This document shows, piece after piece, positions 1 to 9,412 of a stretch of DNA of 64,000 bases (its first letter is position 1; every line of letters begins with the position of its first letter). A program made the position numbers and the translations under genes. The notes beneath the pieces are model-generated. The model was not told where the DNA came from and did not search any database. It saw only the letters and a list, made by a program, of their open reading frames with translations. Source of the DNA: an uncultured Flammeovirgaceae bacterium (GTDB lineage: Bacteria; Bacteroidota; Bacteroidia; Cytophagales; Cyclobacteriaceae); NCBI GenBank assembly GCA_937883755.1, contig CAKZYA010000048.1, positions 1 through 64,000 on the forward strand. The letters are read 5' to 3'.

Positions 1-81
1 ACATCTTCTGCATTCACGTTTGGATCAAGCAACTAGTAAAACTTTAAATCGCTTCATTGAGTATTCCTTAACTAAGTGTTT

Positions 82-813
82 ATGTCTTCACCTTCTCCTC
101 ACTATATTTTAGCCCACGGTCTGAATGTGCAGCCAACTGTAATGCAGTCGTTAGCTGACGAATTGGGGTGGCTCCAAGACCATAGATCGGTCATTCAACT
201 ACCTGGTCATGATGAAGGAGAAGAGCTATCGCGAGATGCGGCTAATCGTTGGCTAGAGAGTTTTCGCGAACAGTACCAAGCGGCGCAACAGCATCATGCT
301 GAAGTCATTTATCTGGGTTATTCACTAGGAGGTTTACTGATGACGTATTTATTGGGAAAAGGGGAAGTAGTAGCACCGCGCAAACAGATACTACTAGCAC
401 CCGCTCTGGCATTCCAGCAGTGGACAAGAATCCCTACGATGATTCCGAAAGAAACCTTTGATCAAGTGACGATTCCTTCGTTTACCCCTAAAAACTATAA
501 AGCCCAACTTGGGGTATCGCTAGGGGCGTATAAAGTCTTATTTTCCATTAGTCGCGAGTTAGATAGTATGGAAACCTCTCGCTTTAATGTACCTACATTG
601 GTTATTTGCGATCGATGGGATGAGTTGGTGCAACCCCAAGGTCTGCGTAAGTTTATAGAAGTAAAAGAACTTAACAATTGGGAGCTATTGATAGTAGCAT
701 CGGGTTTTTGGCAGCGGTGGGGCAAAAAGCATCTACTAATAGCTAAAGAATATCGCTCTACTAATCAGTGGCAACAAATTCGTCAGCAAATACAGACATT
801 CGCTAATGGGTGA
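82..813 (+). CDS. alpha/beta hydrolase
   Basis: ORF track 76..813; ATG at 82 follows an in-frame GTG at 76. Nucleophile-elbow motif GYSLGG and a C-terminal ICDRWDELV segment. Confidence 0.8.
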   Translation: MSSPSPHYILAHGLNVQPTVMQSLADELGWLQDHRSVIQLPGHDEGEELSRDAANRWLESFREQYQAAQQHHAEVIYLGYSLGGLLMTYLLGKGEVVAPRKQILLAPALAFQQWTRIPTMIPKETFDQVTIPSFTPKNYKAQLGVSLGAYKVLFSISRELDSMETSRFNVPTLVICDRWDELVQPQGLRKFIEVKELNNWELLIVASGFWQRWGKKHLLIAKEYRSTNQWQQIRQQIQTFANG

Positions 814-1855
814 GCTACCAAACTACCCTGCTGATTATGGTGCTGCCCGCACTCGTTTTCGGGAGTTAGCTACTGAGAAAGGTTGGAAGCTTTATACATT
901 ACCAGTGGATGAAGCTAGTGATTTGTTTATTGATATTGCGCTTTGGCGAGGAAGTAGTGAGAAATTGGTCATTCACAGCTCGGGAGTACACGGAGTAGAA
1001 GCCTTTCCTGGATCGGCAGTACAGTGTACTTTTTTGGATACTTGGGTAGTATCACCCAACTTACCTAGTATTGCCTTAATCCATTGCGTAAACCCATTTG
1101 GAATGCGCCATTTGCGTCGCTGGAATGCTCAAAACATCGACCTTAACCGAAACTTTTTAGCTTCTTTTGACAACCTACCTACTCATCCTTTATACGATCA
1201 GTTATCTCCTTTTTTAAACCCTGGTACTTCTAAGAAATTGGCTTTTTTTAAACTACGTGCACTCAAACTAATTATTAAGTACGGCTTCTCCCAGTTGCAG
1301 CAAGCCATTGCCCAAGGGCAGTACTACGATCTTAGAGGACTGTTTTTCGGTGGTGAGCAGCAGGCTGCCGAAACTAGCTTACTATGCTCTTTTTTTCAGC
1401 AATACTTAGGTGAATATCAGATAATTCGTGGAATTGACTTTCATACAGGGCTGGGTAAATTTGGTCAGTCTTCCTTCTATCTAGAGTCTACTTCTGAAGA
1501 ACAAAAGTATCTGGCTGAGTCATTACTAGGACAGTTAGTAATCTTGACTCAGGCAAATAAAGCGCTAAGTTATCAAACCCAGGGTAGTTTGGTAGCCTAC
1601 TTAAAGCAGTTTTATGCGTCTCATGATTGCTTGATTCTAACGCAGGAAATAGGTACAATGGGCTCAGTGAAAATCTTGCAATATTTACGGGAAGAAAATT
1701 ACTATTACCAGTATCAAGCCGATAAACGACGAGCATCCGCTATTCGTTTGAGAGATGCGTTTAGTCCCGAAGATGATCAGTGGAAAAGTAAGGCAATACA
1801 GGCCGGAATAGAGAGTCTAAGTAGACTTATTGATCACTGTTGCGGATTAAGTTAG
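806..1855 (+). CDS. DUF2817/M14-like carboxypeptidase family protein
   Basis: 349 aa; HSSGVHGVEAFPGSAVQ and NIDLNRNF motifs typical of DUF2817; 8-bp overlap with the upstream gene. Confidence 0.8.
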   Translation: MGELPNYPADYGAARTRFRELATEKGWKLYTLPVDEASDLFIDIALWRGSSEKLVIHSSGVHGVEAFPGSAVQCTFLDTWVVSPNLPSIALIHCVNPFGMRHLRRWNAQNIDLNRNFLASFDNLPTHPLYDQLSPFLNPGTSKKLAFFKLRALKLIIKYGFSQLQQAIAQGQYYDLRGLFFGGEQQAAETSLLCSFFQQYLGEYQIIRGIDFHTGLGKFGQSSFYLESTSEEQKYLAESLLGQLVILTQANKALSYQTQGSLVAYLKQFYASHDCLILTQEIGTMGSVKILQYLREENYYYQYQADKRRASAIRLRDAFSPEDDQWKSKAIQAGIESLSRLIDHCCGLS

Positions 1856-1863
1856 GAAGAAAC

Positions 1864-1895
1864 AAAAAAAGCGATACTTTGGTGTATCGCCTTTT
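1864..1895 (+). terminator. putative intrinsic terminator
   Basis: AAAAAAAGCGATAC-TTTGGT-GTATCGCCTTTT: 7-bp perfect stem flanked by A and T tracts just after the stop at 1855. Confidence 0.7.
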
Positions 1896-2206
1896 CAATG
1901 TTGTGTATGTAGCTTAGTGTGGGTCTCAAAGAGAGACCAGAGACTAAAAAATCTAAACTACATGTGCCCTCACTTACTTACACTAAGGCAATTACGCTGC
2001 CAACGCTGAAAAATGAGTTTTTTGAAGGTAAAGGATAGTGAAGTGAGAAAAAAAATCCTCAGTTAGTAATGAAGCGTGGGCAATAAGTTACCCAATTCCT
2101 GATTCTAATTCCTGCAGCTACTATACACCCAATAATGCTTTTTTTGTGAATAAATTCTTTTTTTAAGAATATTTGCTTATATTGAGAGCAACAAACTGAT
2201 ATAGTC

Positions 2207-2326
2207 ATGAATAAGCACAACAAGTCAAACTCTTTAGAAGAAGTGCGGACTAATCGTACTGAAACAATTGGTACAATTGCCTTTCAATACCTTCACTCAA
2301 TTAGAGCTAAGAATATATCTCGCTAA
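2207..2326 (+). CDS. candidate small ORF (39 aa), hypothetical
   Basis: ATG..TAA translating to MNKHNKSNSLEEVRTNRTETIGTIAFQYLHSIRAKNISR; below the 60-aa cutoff of the track; convergent with the next gene, overlapping it by 4 nt. Confidence 0.3.
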   Translation: MNKHNKSNSLEEVRTNRTETIGTIAFQYLHSIRAKNISR

Positions 2327-2817
2327 GGTATAAAAGAGAACTCGCCATTATCATAGACTCGCATTATCTTGATTGCACGATGTGGCATTGCTTTATTTTT
2401 GATATTTATCTCCTTCTTCACCTTATCGGTGATAGAAATTTCTTGAGAAAGCACATCTAGTGCAATGTTTAGCCAAGCATATCTATTTGATAATACTTTT
2501 TGCAGTGGCGGTTCATTAATCAATCGTATGCATACCTCCGCTGGAGCAGGTTCTTCAGAAAGAAATGGTTTAACGTGAGAATATACCAACGACAGAGGTT
2601 CAGTGGCGTAGTCCATTAGCTCCCATGCCAAATCAGGGATACGATAGACGAACTGATGAATTTGCTCAATCTGGGTGAGCCAGATAGTGTAAGACGGACG
2701 GTCAGCAGAGACCTTAGCATATGAAAAAAGTTTTTGACAAGCTTGGTCATTTAAAAAAGGAGTAGCAACGACGTCCTCAGGAGTATTTCTAAGTAATAGC
2801 CAAGAAGGAGTGGGCAT
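2323..2817 (-). CDS. divergent Sua5/YciO/YrdC-like protein lacking the usual N-terminal motif
   Basis: 164 aa; IPDLAWELMDYATEPLSLVY resembles Bacteroidetes threonylcarbamoyl-AMP synthases, but no TDTVYGLG-like segment is seen. Confidence 0.5.
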   Translation of the reverse strand: MPTPSWLLLRNTPEDVVATPFLNDQACQKLFSYAKVSADRPSYTIWLTQIEQIHQFVYRIPDLAWELMDYATEPLSLVYSHVKPFLSEEPAPAEVCIRLINEPPLQKVLSNRYAWLNIALDVLSQEISITDKVKKEINIKNKAMPHRAIKIMRVYDNGEFSFIP

Positions 2818-2823
2818 TCCAAA

Positions 2824-4077
2824 TCAAAATTTATCAAGGGAAGGTAGGTAAAGTTTTACTTCAGTGCCCTGGTTGGGCTTACTTTTAATTTTTAACTCTC
2901 CTCCCAACTTCTCAATATTGGACTTTACTATAAACAGTCCTAAACCACTTCCCGAAGAAGTATGGTTACCTCGATAAAACATGTCAAACGCCCGATCCAA
3001 CACTGCTTTATTCATTCCTGCTCCATTATCCTTTACCATAATGTCAATGCCACCTCGCCATGGTTTAGCATTTATTTTAATATATGGTGTATTATTTCTA
3101 TATCTATGGTACTTAATGCTATTTTCTACCAAGTTTTGAAAAATTGATCGGAATAATTTCTCGCTGCTGGTGAATCTTACAGATGTATTGGCTTCCAGAG
3201 TAATCTCTACTTTTTCGCGATTTGGATAGTTTGATAAGCTATTAATTACATCATAAATACAATCAGCTACATCAAATTTCTGTACATCTAATTTGGTGCG
3301 ATCGGCAATTCCAATTTCTAGAAGGCCCATCAGGGTAGAGTGAAGCTTGTCGGCACTTTGCTTAATGAGAGAGATATAGTAGTTCAGCGTAGGTAAGTCA
3401 GTTTCAGTTTGCTCAATTACCTGAAGAAGCCCTTGCATACTAGCTAATGGCCCCTTTAAGTCGTGCGATACTCGATACACTAGCGTCTTTAACTCATCAT
3501 TTTTTTGACGTAGTGCATCAGAAGTAAGTTGTATTTGCTTTAGGTCTTTGGCAATGAGTACGTAGCCAATACATTCGCGGTTATTCCGGAGAGTAGATAA
3601 AGAAACAGTAACTGGAAGACGACCGGAGCCAGCGGTTTTGAACCTGGTTTCTAGGTTATACACTTGCTCTTTTTTCAATAGAGAATCCTTGAGAGTTTTA
3701 ATAAACTTTGCTTTTCTTCCATCAAAAAGAGTATCAAGTGGTTGGTTTAGAAAGTGGGACTCAGGTTGAGCTAATAACTCACATACTTTTTGATTTACTT
3801 GCTTAATACGCAGATCAGTATCAAAAATAATGAGCATATCAACAATACCCCGCAAAATAGAATTGAGATAGTTACGAGAGATGACAGTGTCCCGCAACTC
3901 TTCGCTCAACATATTAACCCCAGAAGCAATAGCATCTATATCATCGAAATTATCTGATACAGGTGCTAAGTGCCGGAAGTTCCCCTCAGCAATTTCCAGT
4001 AGTGCCCGATTAATAGCGTCAATGCGTTTATCTCGTTGTTTGGGCATATATTTGAATCTTTTATCGGTGTTGGGCAA
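2824..4077 (-). CDS. soluble PAS-domain sensor histidine kinase
   Basis: HisKA H-box (YRVSHDLKGPLASMQGL), N-box (NLVENSIKYHR), G-boxes (VKDNGAGM, GSGLGLFIVKSNIEKLGG), PAS-like middle; no obvious TM segment. Confidence 0.9.
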   Translation of the reverse strand: MPNTDKRFKYMPKQRDKRIDAINRALLEIAEGNFRHLAPVSDNFDDIDAIASGVNMLSEELRDTVISRNYLNSILRGIVDMLIIFDTDLRIKQVNQKVCELLAQPESHFLNQPLDTLFDGRKAKFIKTLKDSLLKKEQVYNLETRFKTAGSGRLPVTVSLSTLRNNRECIGYVLIAKDLKQIQLTSDALRQKNDELKTLVYRVSHDLKGPLASMQGLLQVIEQTETDLPTLNYYISLIKQSADKLHSTLMGLLEIGIADRTKLDVQKFDVADCIYDVINSLSNYPNREKVEITLEANTSVRFTSSEKLFRSIFQNLVENSIKYHRYRNNTPYIKINAKPWRGGIDIMVKDNGAGMNKAVLDRAFDMFYRGNHTSSGSGLGLFIVKSNIEKLGGELKIKSKPNQGTEVKLYLPSLDKF

Positions 4078-4435
4078 GCCAAACTAAGGCTTTAGCTTCA
4101 GACTGAAAAGAGTTATGTGGTATAGACGGAGTATATTGATGAAAAATCATTTTTAGGATCATCCGGTCTACTTTATTCGACTCAATAAAAGCAATTGCAT
4201 TAATATTTTTCAAGCCAAGTTGAGTATCAAATAAAAAATGTCGGGCTGCCTTATCAATACTTTTAATTTTCGCCTCTTTTATAAGCACGGGAAATCGTAA
4301 ATCTTTAAAAAATCGGATACGATCTTCTACAATAAATTGGGCATCTTCTAGGGTAATATGCAAGAAGGGTCTGTACTGAACGTGAACAATACCGTCAGTG
4401 AGGGTCGCCGTACAATATCGATTGATTAACTGCAT
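4061..4435 (-). CDS. STAS/SpoIIAA-like (DUF7793-type) protein, copy 2
   Basis: 124 aa, paralogous to 4438..4818: shared DKAxRxF, VxRM and EAxxW positions; overlaps the kinase start. Confidence 0.55.
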   Translation of the reverse strand: MQLINRYCTATLTDGIVHVQYRPFLHITLEDAQFIVEDRIRFFKDLRFPVLIKEAKIKSIDKAARHFLFDTQLGLKNINAIAFIESNKVDRMILKMIFHQYTPSIPHNSFQSEAKALVWLAQHR

Positions 4436-4437
4436 AG

Positions 4438-4818
4438 CTAGTCAGCAAACTCTTCAATCCACTCGGTTGCTTCTGTTAAGTTAGTAAAAAACTTAAAAGG
4501 GTACTCAGGGCGGTAGAATTTAACGAAAAAATTACCCATCATACGAGTGACTGGATTGTTAAGAATGACAGCTAAAGCTGTTAAGTCACCACCTGCTTCA
4601 GAAGAAGAAAAGAATGTTCGCGTGGCTTTATCGACGTGCTTTACAGAAGAGATATCAGCAATGGCTGGAATCTTTTTTCCTCTAGTGATTTCCCTTCTAA
4701 AATCTGTAGCACTTTTAGCAATATCTAATGTGATGGTAGGAGTCTTATATTTTCCGTGTAGTACACCATTGTGAAACTGAAAAGTGATATACTCATTTTC
4801 GTAAATTTGTTCTTTCAT
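4438..4818 (-). CDS. STAS/SpoIIAA-like (DUF7793-type) protein, copy 1
   Basis: 126 aa; 2-bp gap to its paralog; same length and motif layout. Confidence 0.55.
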   Translation of the reverse strand: MKEQIYENEYITFQFHNGVLHGKYKTPTITLDIAKSATDFRREITRGKKIPAIADISSVKHVDKATRTFFSSSEAGGDLTALAVILNNPVTRMMGNFFVKFYRPEYPFKFFTNLTEATEWIEEFAD

Positions 4819-4967
4819 ACATCAATAGTACATGAGTACTTCATTAAAAAGAATAATTATTGGGAAAATACTTACGCATGTGAGAGTAGATGTTTTTGCG
4901 CTTATTTACCCAAAGCTAATTTGCATAATCTTGTTGAACCACTAACAAGTAAAAAAAACTATCAACA

Positions 4968-7400
4968 ATGGCAAAATCGAAGCATAATCATCTGCTGGAT
5001 ACTATCGGTGATCTAATCCTAAATGCCAAAAAAGAGGGTTTAGTTCACTTATACACAGAGGGGAGCTACTTTAATGGTAGATACATTCAGGTAAAAGGCA
5101 AGAAGCTATTTCACTTCGGTACTACTGGTTATCTAGGGTTAGGGCAAGACCAGCGGTTGAAAGATGCAGCCATTGATGCGATTCAGCGGTACGGTACCCA
5201 GTTCCCTCTCTCTAAAACCTACGTTTCGTTTGTCATCTATAAAGAGCTAGAAGAAGCAGTACAAAAGATATACAATCGCCCCATTGTAATTACCAAAAAT
5301 AGCACATTGGCTCATATTGGAGTGATTCCTACGATTGTGCGCGATGAAGATGTGCTCATTCTCGATCAGCAAGTACACGCTAGTGTGCAAAACGCTAGCC
5401 AGTTACTAAAAGCGCGGGGTATTCCGGTACAGTTAGTTAAGCATAATGACGTTAACATGCTGGAAGATATGCTGAAGCGGTTGAGGAATAAACACCAGAA
5501 AATCTGGTACGCTGCTGACGGGGTATACTCTATGTTTGGTGATGTAGTGCCACTTGATCAGCTGTTGCCTCTAATGGATCGTTACCCTCAGCTTCATTTG
5601 TATATTGATGACGTACACGGTATGAGTTGGGCAGGTGAACACGGAGCTGGTTATGTCATGAGTAAGCTTGGAAAGCTCCGGGAGCGTATTGTATTAGTTG
5701 GAACACTTAGCAAATCATTTGGAGCCAGCGGTGGCATAGTAGCTTTCGGTGATGATGATCTGTACGAAGCATTTAAAATCTTTGGTGGCCCCCAAACCTT
5801 TTCAGCTCAACTAGAGCCACCCAGTGTGGCGGCAGCGCTAGCCTCTGCGAAAATCCATTTGTCTGATGAGATTTATGACCTTCAGCGTGATTTATCGCAA
5901 AAAGTAGCATTATGTAATCAGCTCATCCGCCAAACAGATTTACCACTGATTCAGGAAAATGTATGTCCGGTGCATTTTATCGGAGCGGCTCTTCCGGCGG
6001 TTTCTTATGAATTTGCCAAACGTTTAATGAACGATGGTTTTTACACAAACGTGGCTACTTTTCCGGTAGTACCCGTAAAAAATACTGGAATTCGGTTTAC
6101 TATTTCTCGTCATAACCAGCCTGATGAAATTAAGGCACTAGTAGAGGCGATGGAATACCACTATCCTAAAGCGCTGGAAAAAGAAGGGTATTCACTAAAT
6201 CAGGTGCGGAAGGCATTCAAATTGGCAATTCCAGAAGAGAGTGAAGCCAAGGTACACTCCATTGCTCAGGAAAACCTGAAGCTACAATTATCAAATACCA
6301 TTAAAGATATCGACCCTGAAGAATGGAATAGTTTGCTAGGTGAGCAAGGGGCTTTTGATTGGAATGCACTTAGTTTCTACGAAGATGTGTTTTCTGACCA
6401 TGCTGACTCTAAGAATAATTGGGATTTTGTGTATTTACGCATAAAAGACAGTAAAGGTCAGACTGTATTAGCTACGTTTTTCACTGCGGCTCTCTGGAAC
6501 GATGATGTGTTGGCTGACTCTTCGGTTTCCGAGCAGGCTGAACAAGTGAGAAAGGTAAATCCTGATTACTTAACATCGCGAGTATTATCTATGGGGTCGC
6601 TAATCACAGATGGTGAGCATATGTATTTGGATAAAAATCATCCTCAGTACGGTGATGCGCTCAAAATGATGAGTTTAGAGTTAGAATCACTTAAAGAAAA
6701 ATATCAGTGCAGCACCGTGATTGTCCGGGATATAATGGCAGACGACAAAGAACTAAACCGTTTATTTCATACCCAGGGATATTTACAGGTAGCATTGCCA
6801 GAGAGTGCGGTTGTTCAACAGCTTGATTGGAACAGCGAAGAAGAATACCTCGGTCGGCTTTCTCGTAAATCTCGGGCGCACGTGCGAAAAGATGTGCTTA
6901 AAACACAATCTTGCTTTGATGTTGAGATAAAAGAAACATTAGAGGCGGAAGAGCTATTTCGTTCTTATCAACTTTACCAGGGAGTGAGTCAGAATAACCT
7001 GGCTTTCAATAATGTGGAGTTTCCATTCCGTTTATTCGAGAGTATGAACCACGATCCGAATTGGGAGTTTATCTTATTTCGCCTGAAAGGCAGTTTGCTT
7101 GACTCTGAAGACGAATCATTGGTTGGAGTGGCATTTACGTATAAGACCCAACAAAGCTACTGCGGCGTACTGCTAGGCATGGACTATCGGTACTCGCGGG
7201 AATACAAGCTCTACAAACATATCTTATATCAGGCTACCATGCGGGCGTGGGCTTTGAATAAGCAACGGATTTACCTGGGAGTGACGGCCGGACAGGAGAA
7301 GAAAAAGTACGGTGCAACACTAATACCTAAAGTTGGTTATCTACAAGCACAAGATAATTACAAACTAGAATTGGTGGAATCTATGGTTGGTGTAGCCTAG
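4968..7400 (+). CDS. fused PLP-dependent alpha-oxoamine synthase (SPT/CqsA-like) and GNAT-like acyltransferase
   Basis: 810 aa; N-terminal half with DQQVHASVQNA, YIDDVHGMSWAGEHGAG and the PLP-lysine motif GTLSKSFGASGG; C-terminal ~380 aa with GNAT/FemAB-like features (SRKSRAHVRKDV, LYKHILYQATMRAWAL, KKKYGATLIPKVGY). Confidence 0.85.
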   Translation: MAKSKHNHLLDTIGDLILNAKKEGLVHLYTEGSYFNGRYIQVKGKKLFHFGTTGYLGLGQDQRLKDAAIDAIQRYGTQFPLSKTYVSFVIYKELEEAVQKIYNRPIVITKNSTLAHIGVIPTIVRDEDVLILDQQVHASVQNASQLLKARGIPVQLVKHNDVNMLEDMLKRLRNKHQKIWYAADGVYSMFGDVVPLDQLLPLMDRYPQLHLYIDDVHGMSWAGEHGAGYVMSKLGKLRERIVLVGTLSKSFGASGGIVAFGDDDLYEAFKIFGGPQTFSAQLEPPSVAAALASAKIHLSDEIYDLQRDLSQKVALCNQLIRQTDLPLIQENVCPVHFIGAALPAVSYEFAKRLMNDGFYTNVATFPVVPVKNTGIRFTISRHNQPDEIKALVEAMEYHYPKALEKEGYSLNQVRKAFKLAIPEESEAKVHSIAQENLKLQLSNTIKDIDPEEWNSLLGEQGAFDWNALSFYEDVFSDHADSKNNWDFVYLRIKDSKGQTVLATFFTAALWNDDVLADSSVSEQAEQVRKVNPDYLTSRVLSMGSLITDGEHMYLDKNHPQYGDALKMMSLELESLKEKYQCSTVIVRDIMADDKELNRLFHTQGYLQVALPESAVVQQLDWNSEEEYLGRLSRKSRAHVRKDVLKTQSCFDVEIKETLEAEELFRSYQLYQGVSQNNLAFNNVEFPFRLFESMNHDPNWEFILFRLKGSLLDSEDESLVGVAFTYKTQQSYCGVLLGMDYRYSREYKLYKHILYQATMRAWALNKQRIYLGVTAGQEKKKYGATLIPKVGYLQAQDNYKLELVESMVGVA

Positions 7401-7429
7401 CAAGGGGTGAGAAAAAGTGACTGGGGTAA

Positions 7430-9412
7430 TTAGCGAAGCAAAATTTTGTGGGAGCTGATCACCCCATTTTTGTTTGCTTTCAGGATGTATATCCCTGGTG
7501 GTAATCCTGATAAATCCAGAGAAGTTTTATTTACCAAATTAGTGTATTCTCTTAGCCTCTGTCCGTAGAGATTGAGTACCAGTAGGTAATTCACTTCCCC
7601 TTCTATCCAAATTAGCCCATTTGTAGGATTAGGGTAGATTTTTAGTGAAGGCTCAGTAGGTTTAGGCTCCACCGGAATTTGGGGAAGGCTAAGAATAAAA
7701 TCGGCCTGAGCCCGGTCAAAGCGAGGGTGTATCATAAGGCTGCCTCTCAGATCAGGATTTTGCTCCCAATTACCATTAACGTTAAAGAACATTTTCTCGC
7801 TAGTATCGGTGTTTTTATCAAAACCAACGGCAACGAACTGATCACTTTGCTGTTCATAGCCGATATAGAAAGTATCTTGCACTGAAACATAAAAAGGAGT
7901 GCCGTCTACGGCTAATTCGTAGGCGGTAAACCCATTGTACGTTGAGGCTGGAATTGAAGAGGCATTTACGGATCGAAGGAGTACTTCATTACCTACTGAA
8001 TCAGCTAAGCTGCGCCAGACCAGTAACTGAATAGGGGTGCGCTGGTTTTGATCTAAATTAGGAAAATGGATATCAATATGGGTTAGCAAGGCTTCTTGTG
8101 GAGCTACAAACTGATAAGCTACTTTTCCGCCTTGCTGATTAATTTCTACTCCGAATTCGGCTTCACCATCATCGTAAGCAAACCAGTCGTCTAGCGCAAA
8201 AACTGCTCGGGCAGTATCGTTTATCCGATAATCAATAATATTTTCAAAAATAGTATCGCCCGCTGCAAGAGCAACCTCAGTTTCCAGATATAATGAATCA
8301 GCACTAAGGTCGAACTGGCTAATGTCCAGAGGGTTCGCGGTAATGGTACGTCTTTCTAAACCAGTAGGTACAGGGCTAATGGCCGTGGAGTCATTCACGA
8401 TAACTTGTGTATTACTTACTGTGTCTCTTATAGTTGTAGTGTAACGAATGGGCTGTAACTCTACTCCTAAGTTGAAAAACTCAATTGCGGAAACTCCTAA
8501 ATACCGATTAGGGTCGGCTCGGAATTGCTCAATTGGAATGGCAGTATATTCCCCAAATAGCGAGGTAGGCGGCTTAGTCAACGCCCGATCGAGATAAGCA
8601 GTATTACGTTCAGATCGATTTTGATTGAGATACACGTAGTCAACATTCCAGGTATCAAAAGCTCCAGTAAGGCGGCTAAAAGCCTGAAAGCGAAACTGAA
8701 ACCGCTCGTGAAAGTAGGCTGGATTGAACACCGGAAAAATTTCTTGAGCAAATTCTCTCGTAGTTAGCGAATCACCCCCATCCTCAATCCAGACCGTACG
8801 CCAGGTATTATCATTCTGAAGAAACTGAAGTCGAAGCGAATCGCCAGGGTCAGGAAATTCACCATTGCCCCGTCGCTGCCAATAGAAGCTAAAGAAGACC
8901 GAGTTCCGTGCTCCTTCTGGCACCGCCGCCATATTAATAGGGCGAGAAACCAGGCTATCACTAGCATCATCTTCTTCGCCAGTAGTGTAGGGGGTACCAT
9001 TCAGTTGTACCCCGTCGAAAGAAGCAACGCCAATAGTAGGAGGGTTGATAGCCAAACCAGAATTAATTCGGGTATTTTGGCTACTGGGAAACCACTTTAA
9101 TGTATCTGGAATGGGAAAGCCCAGACCGGTAAAAATAGGCTGAGAAAAATCGTCCCAGAAAGGTAAGTTAAGCACAGTATCTAAAGCGTTAGCCCGTTCT
9201 ACACGTGCGGTTGCTTGGGTGGATGTGGGGTTTGAAGAAGGTAGAGGTACTAGACGTAACCCCTTTTGCTGAGCTTCAGCGATCAAGCAGCTTAACAGAA
9301 GAAAAACAATGAAGAAAAATGCAAGAATCTGATTCAAAAGAAGGCGAGTAGTTTGAGATAGAACGTAGCTGATTGGTTTAAAGTATCTCCGGTGAGGTAT
9401 CCTCTTCCTCAT
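7430..9412 (-). CDS. T9SS type A sorting domain-containing secreted protein
   Basis: C-terminal sorting domain LKIYPNPTNGLIWIEG...LSGLPPGIYILKANKNGVISSHKILLR; N-terminal hydrophobic signal segment. Confidence 0.85.
   Translation of the reverse strand: MRKRIPHRRYFKPISYVLSQTTRLLLNQILAFFFIVFLLLSCLIAEAQQKGLRLVPLPSSNPTSTQATARVERANALDTVLNLPFWDDFSQPIFTGLGFPIPDTLKWFPSSQNTRINSGLAINPPTIGVASFDGVQLNGTPYTTGEEDDASDSLVSRPINMAAVPEGARNSVFFSFYWQRRGNGEFPDPGDSLRLQFLQNDNTWRTVWIEDGGDSLTTREFAQEIFPVFNPAYFHERFQFRFQAFSRLTGAFDTWNVDYVYLNQNRSERNTAYLDRALTKPPTSLFGEYTAIPIEQFRADPNRYLGVSAIEFFNLGVELQPIRYTTTIRDTVSNTQVIVNDSTAISPVPTGLERRTITANPLDISQFDLSADSLYLETEVALAAGDTIFENIIDYRINDTARAVFALDDWFAYDDGEAEFGVEINQQGGKVAYQFVAPQEALLTHIDIHFPNLDQNQRTPIQLLVWRSLADSVGNEVLLRSVNASSIPASTYNGFTAYELAVDGTPFYVSVQDTFYIGYEQQSDQFVAVGFDKNTDTSEKMFFNVNGNWEQNPDLRGSLMIHPRFDRAQADFILSLPQIPVEPKPTEPSLKIYPNPTNGLIWIEGEVNYLLVLNLYGQRLREYTNLVNKTSLDLSGLPPGIYILKANKNGVISSHKILLR

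Noticed and set aside
4771-5016. 81-aa plus-strand ORF before the SPT-like gene
   Set aside because: Overlaps the starts of two confident genes and lacks protein-family features.
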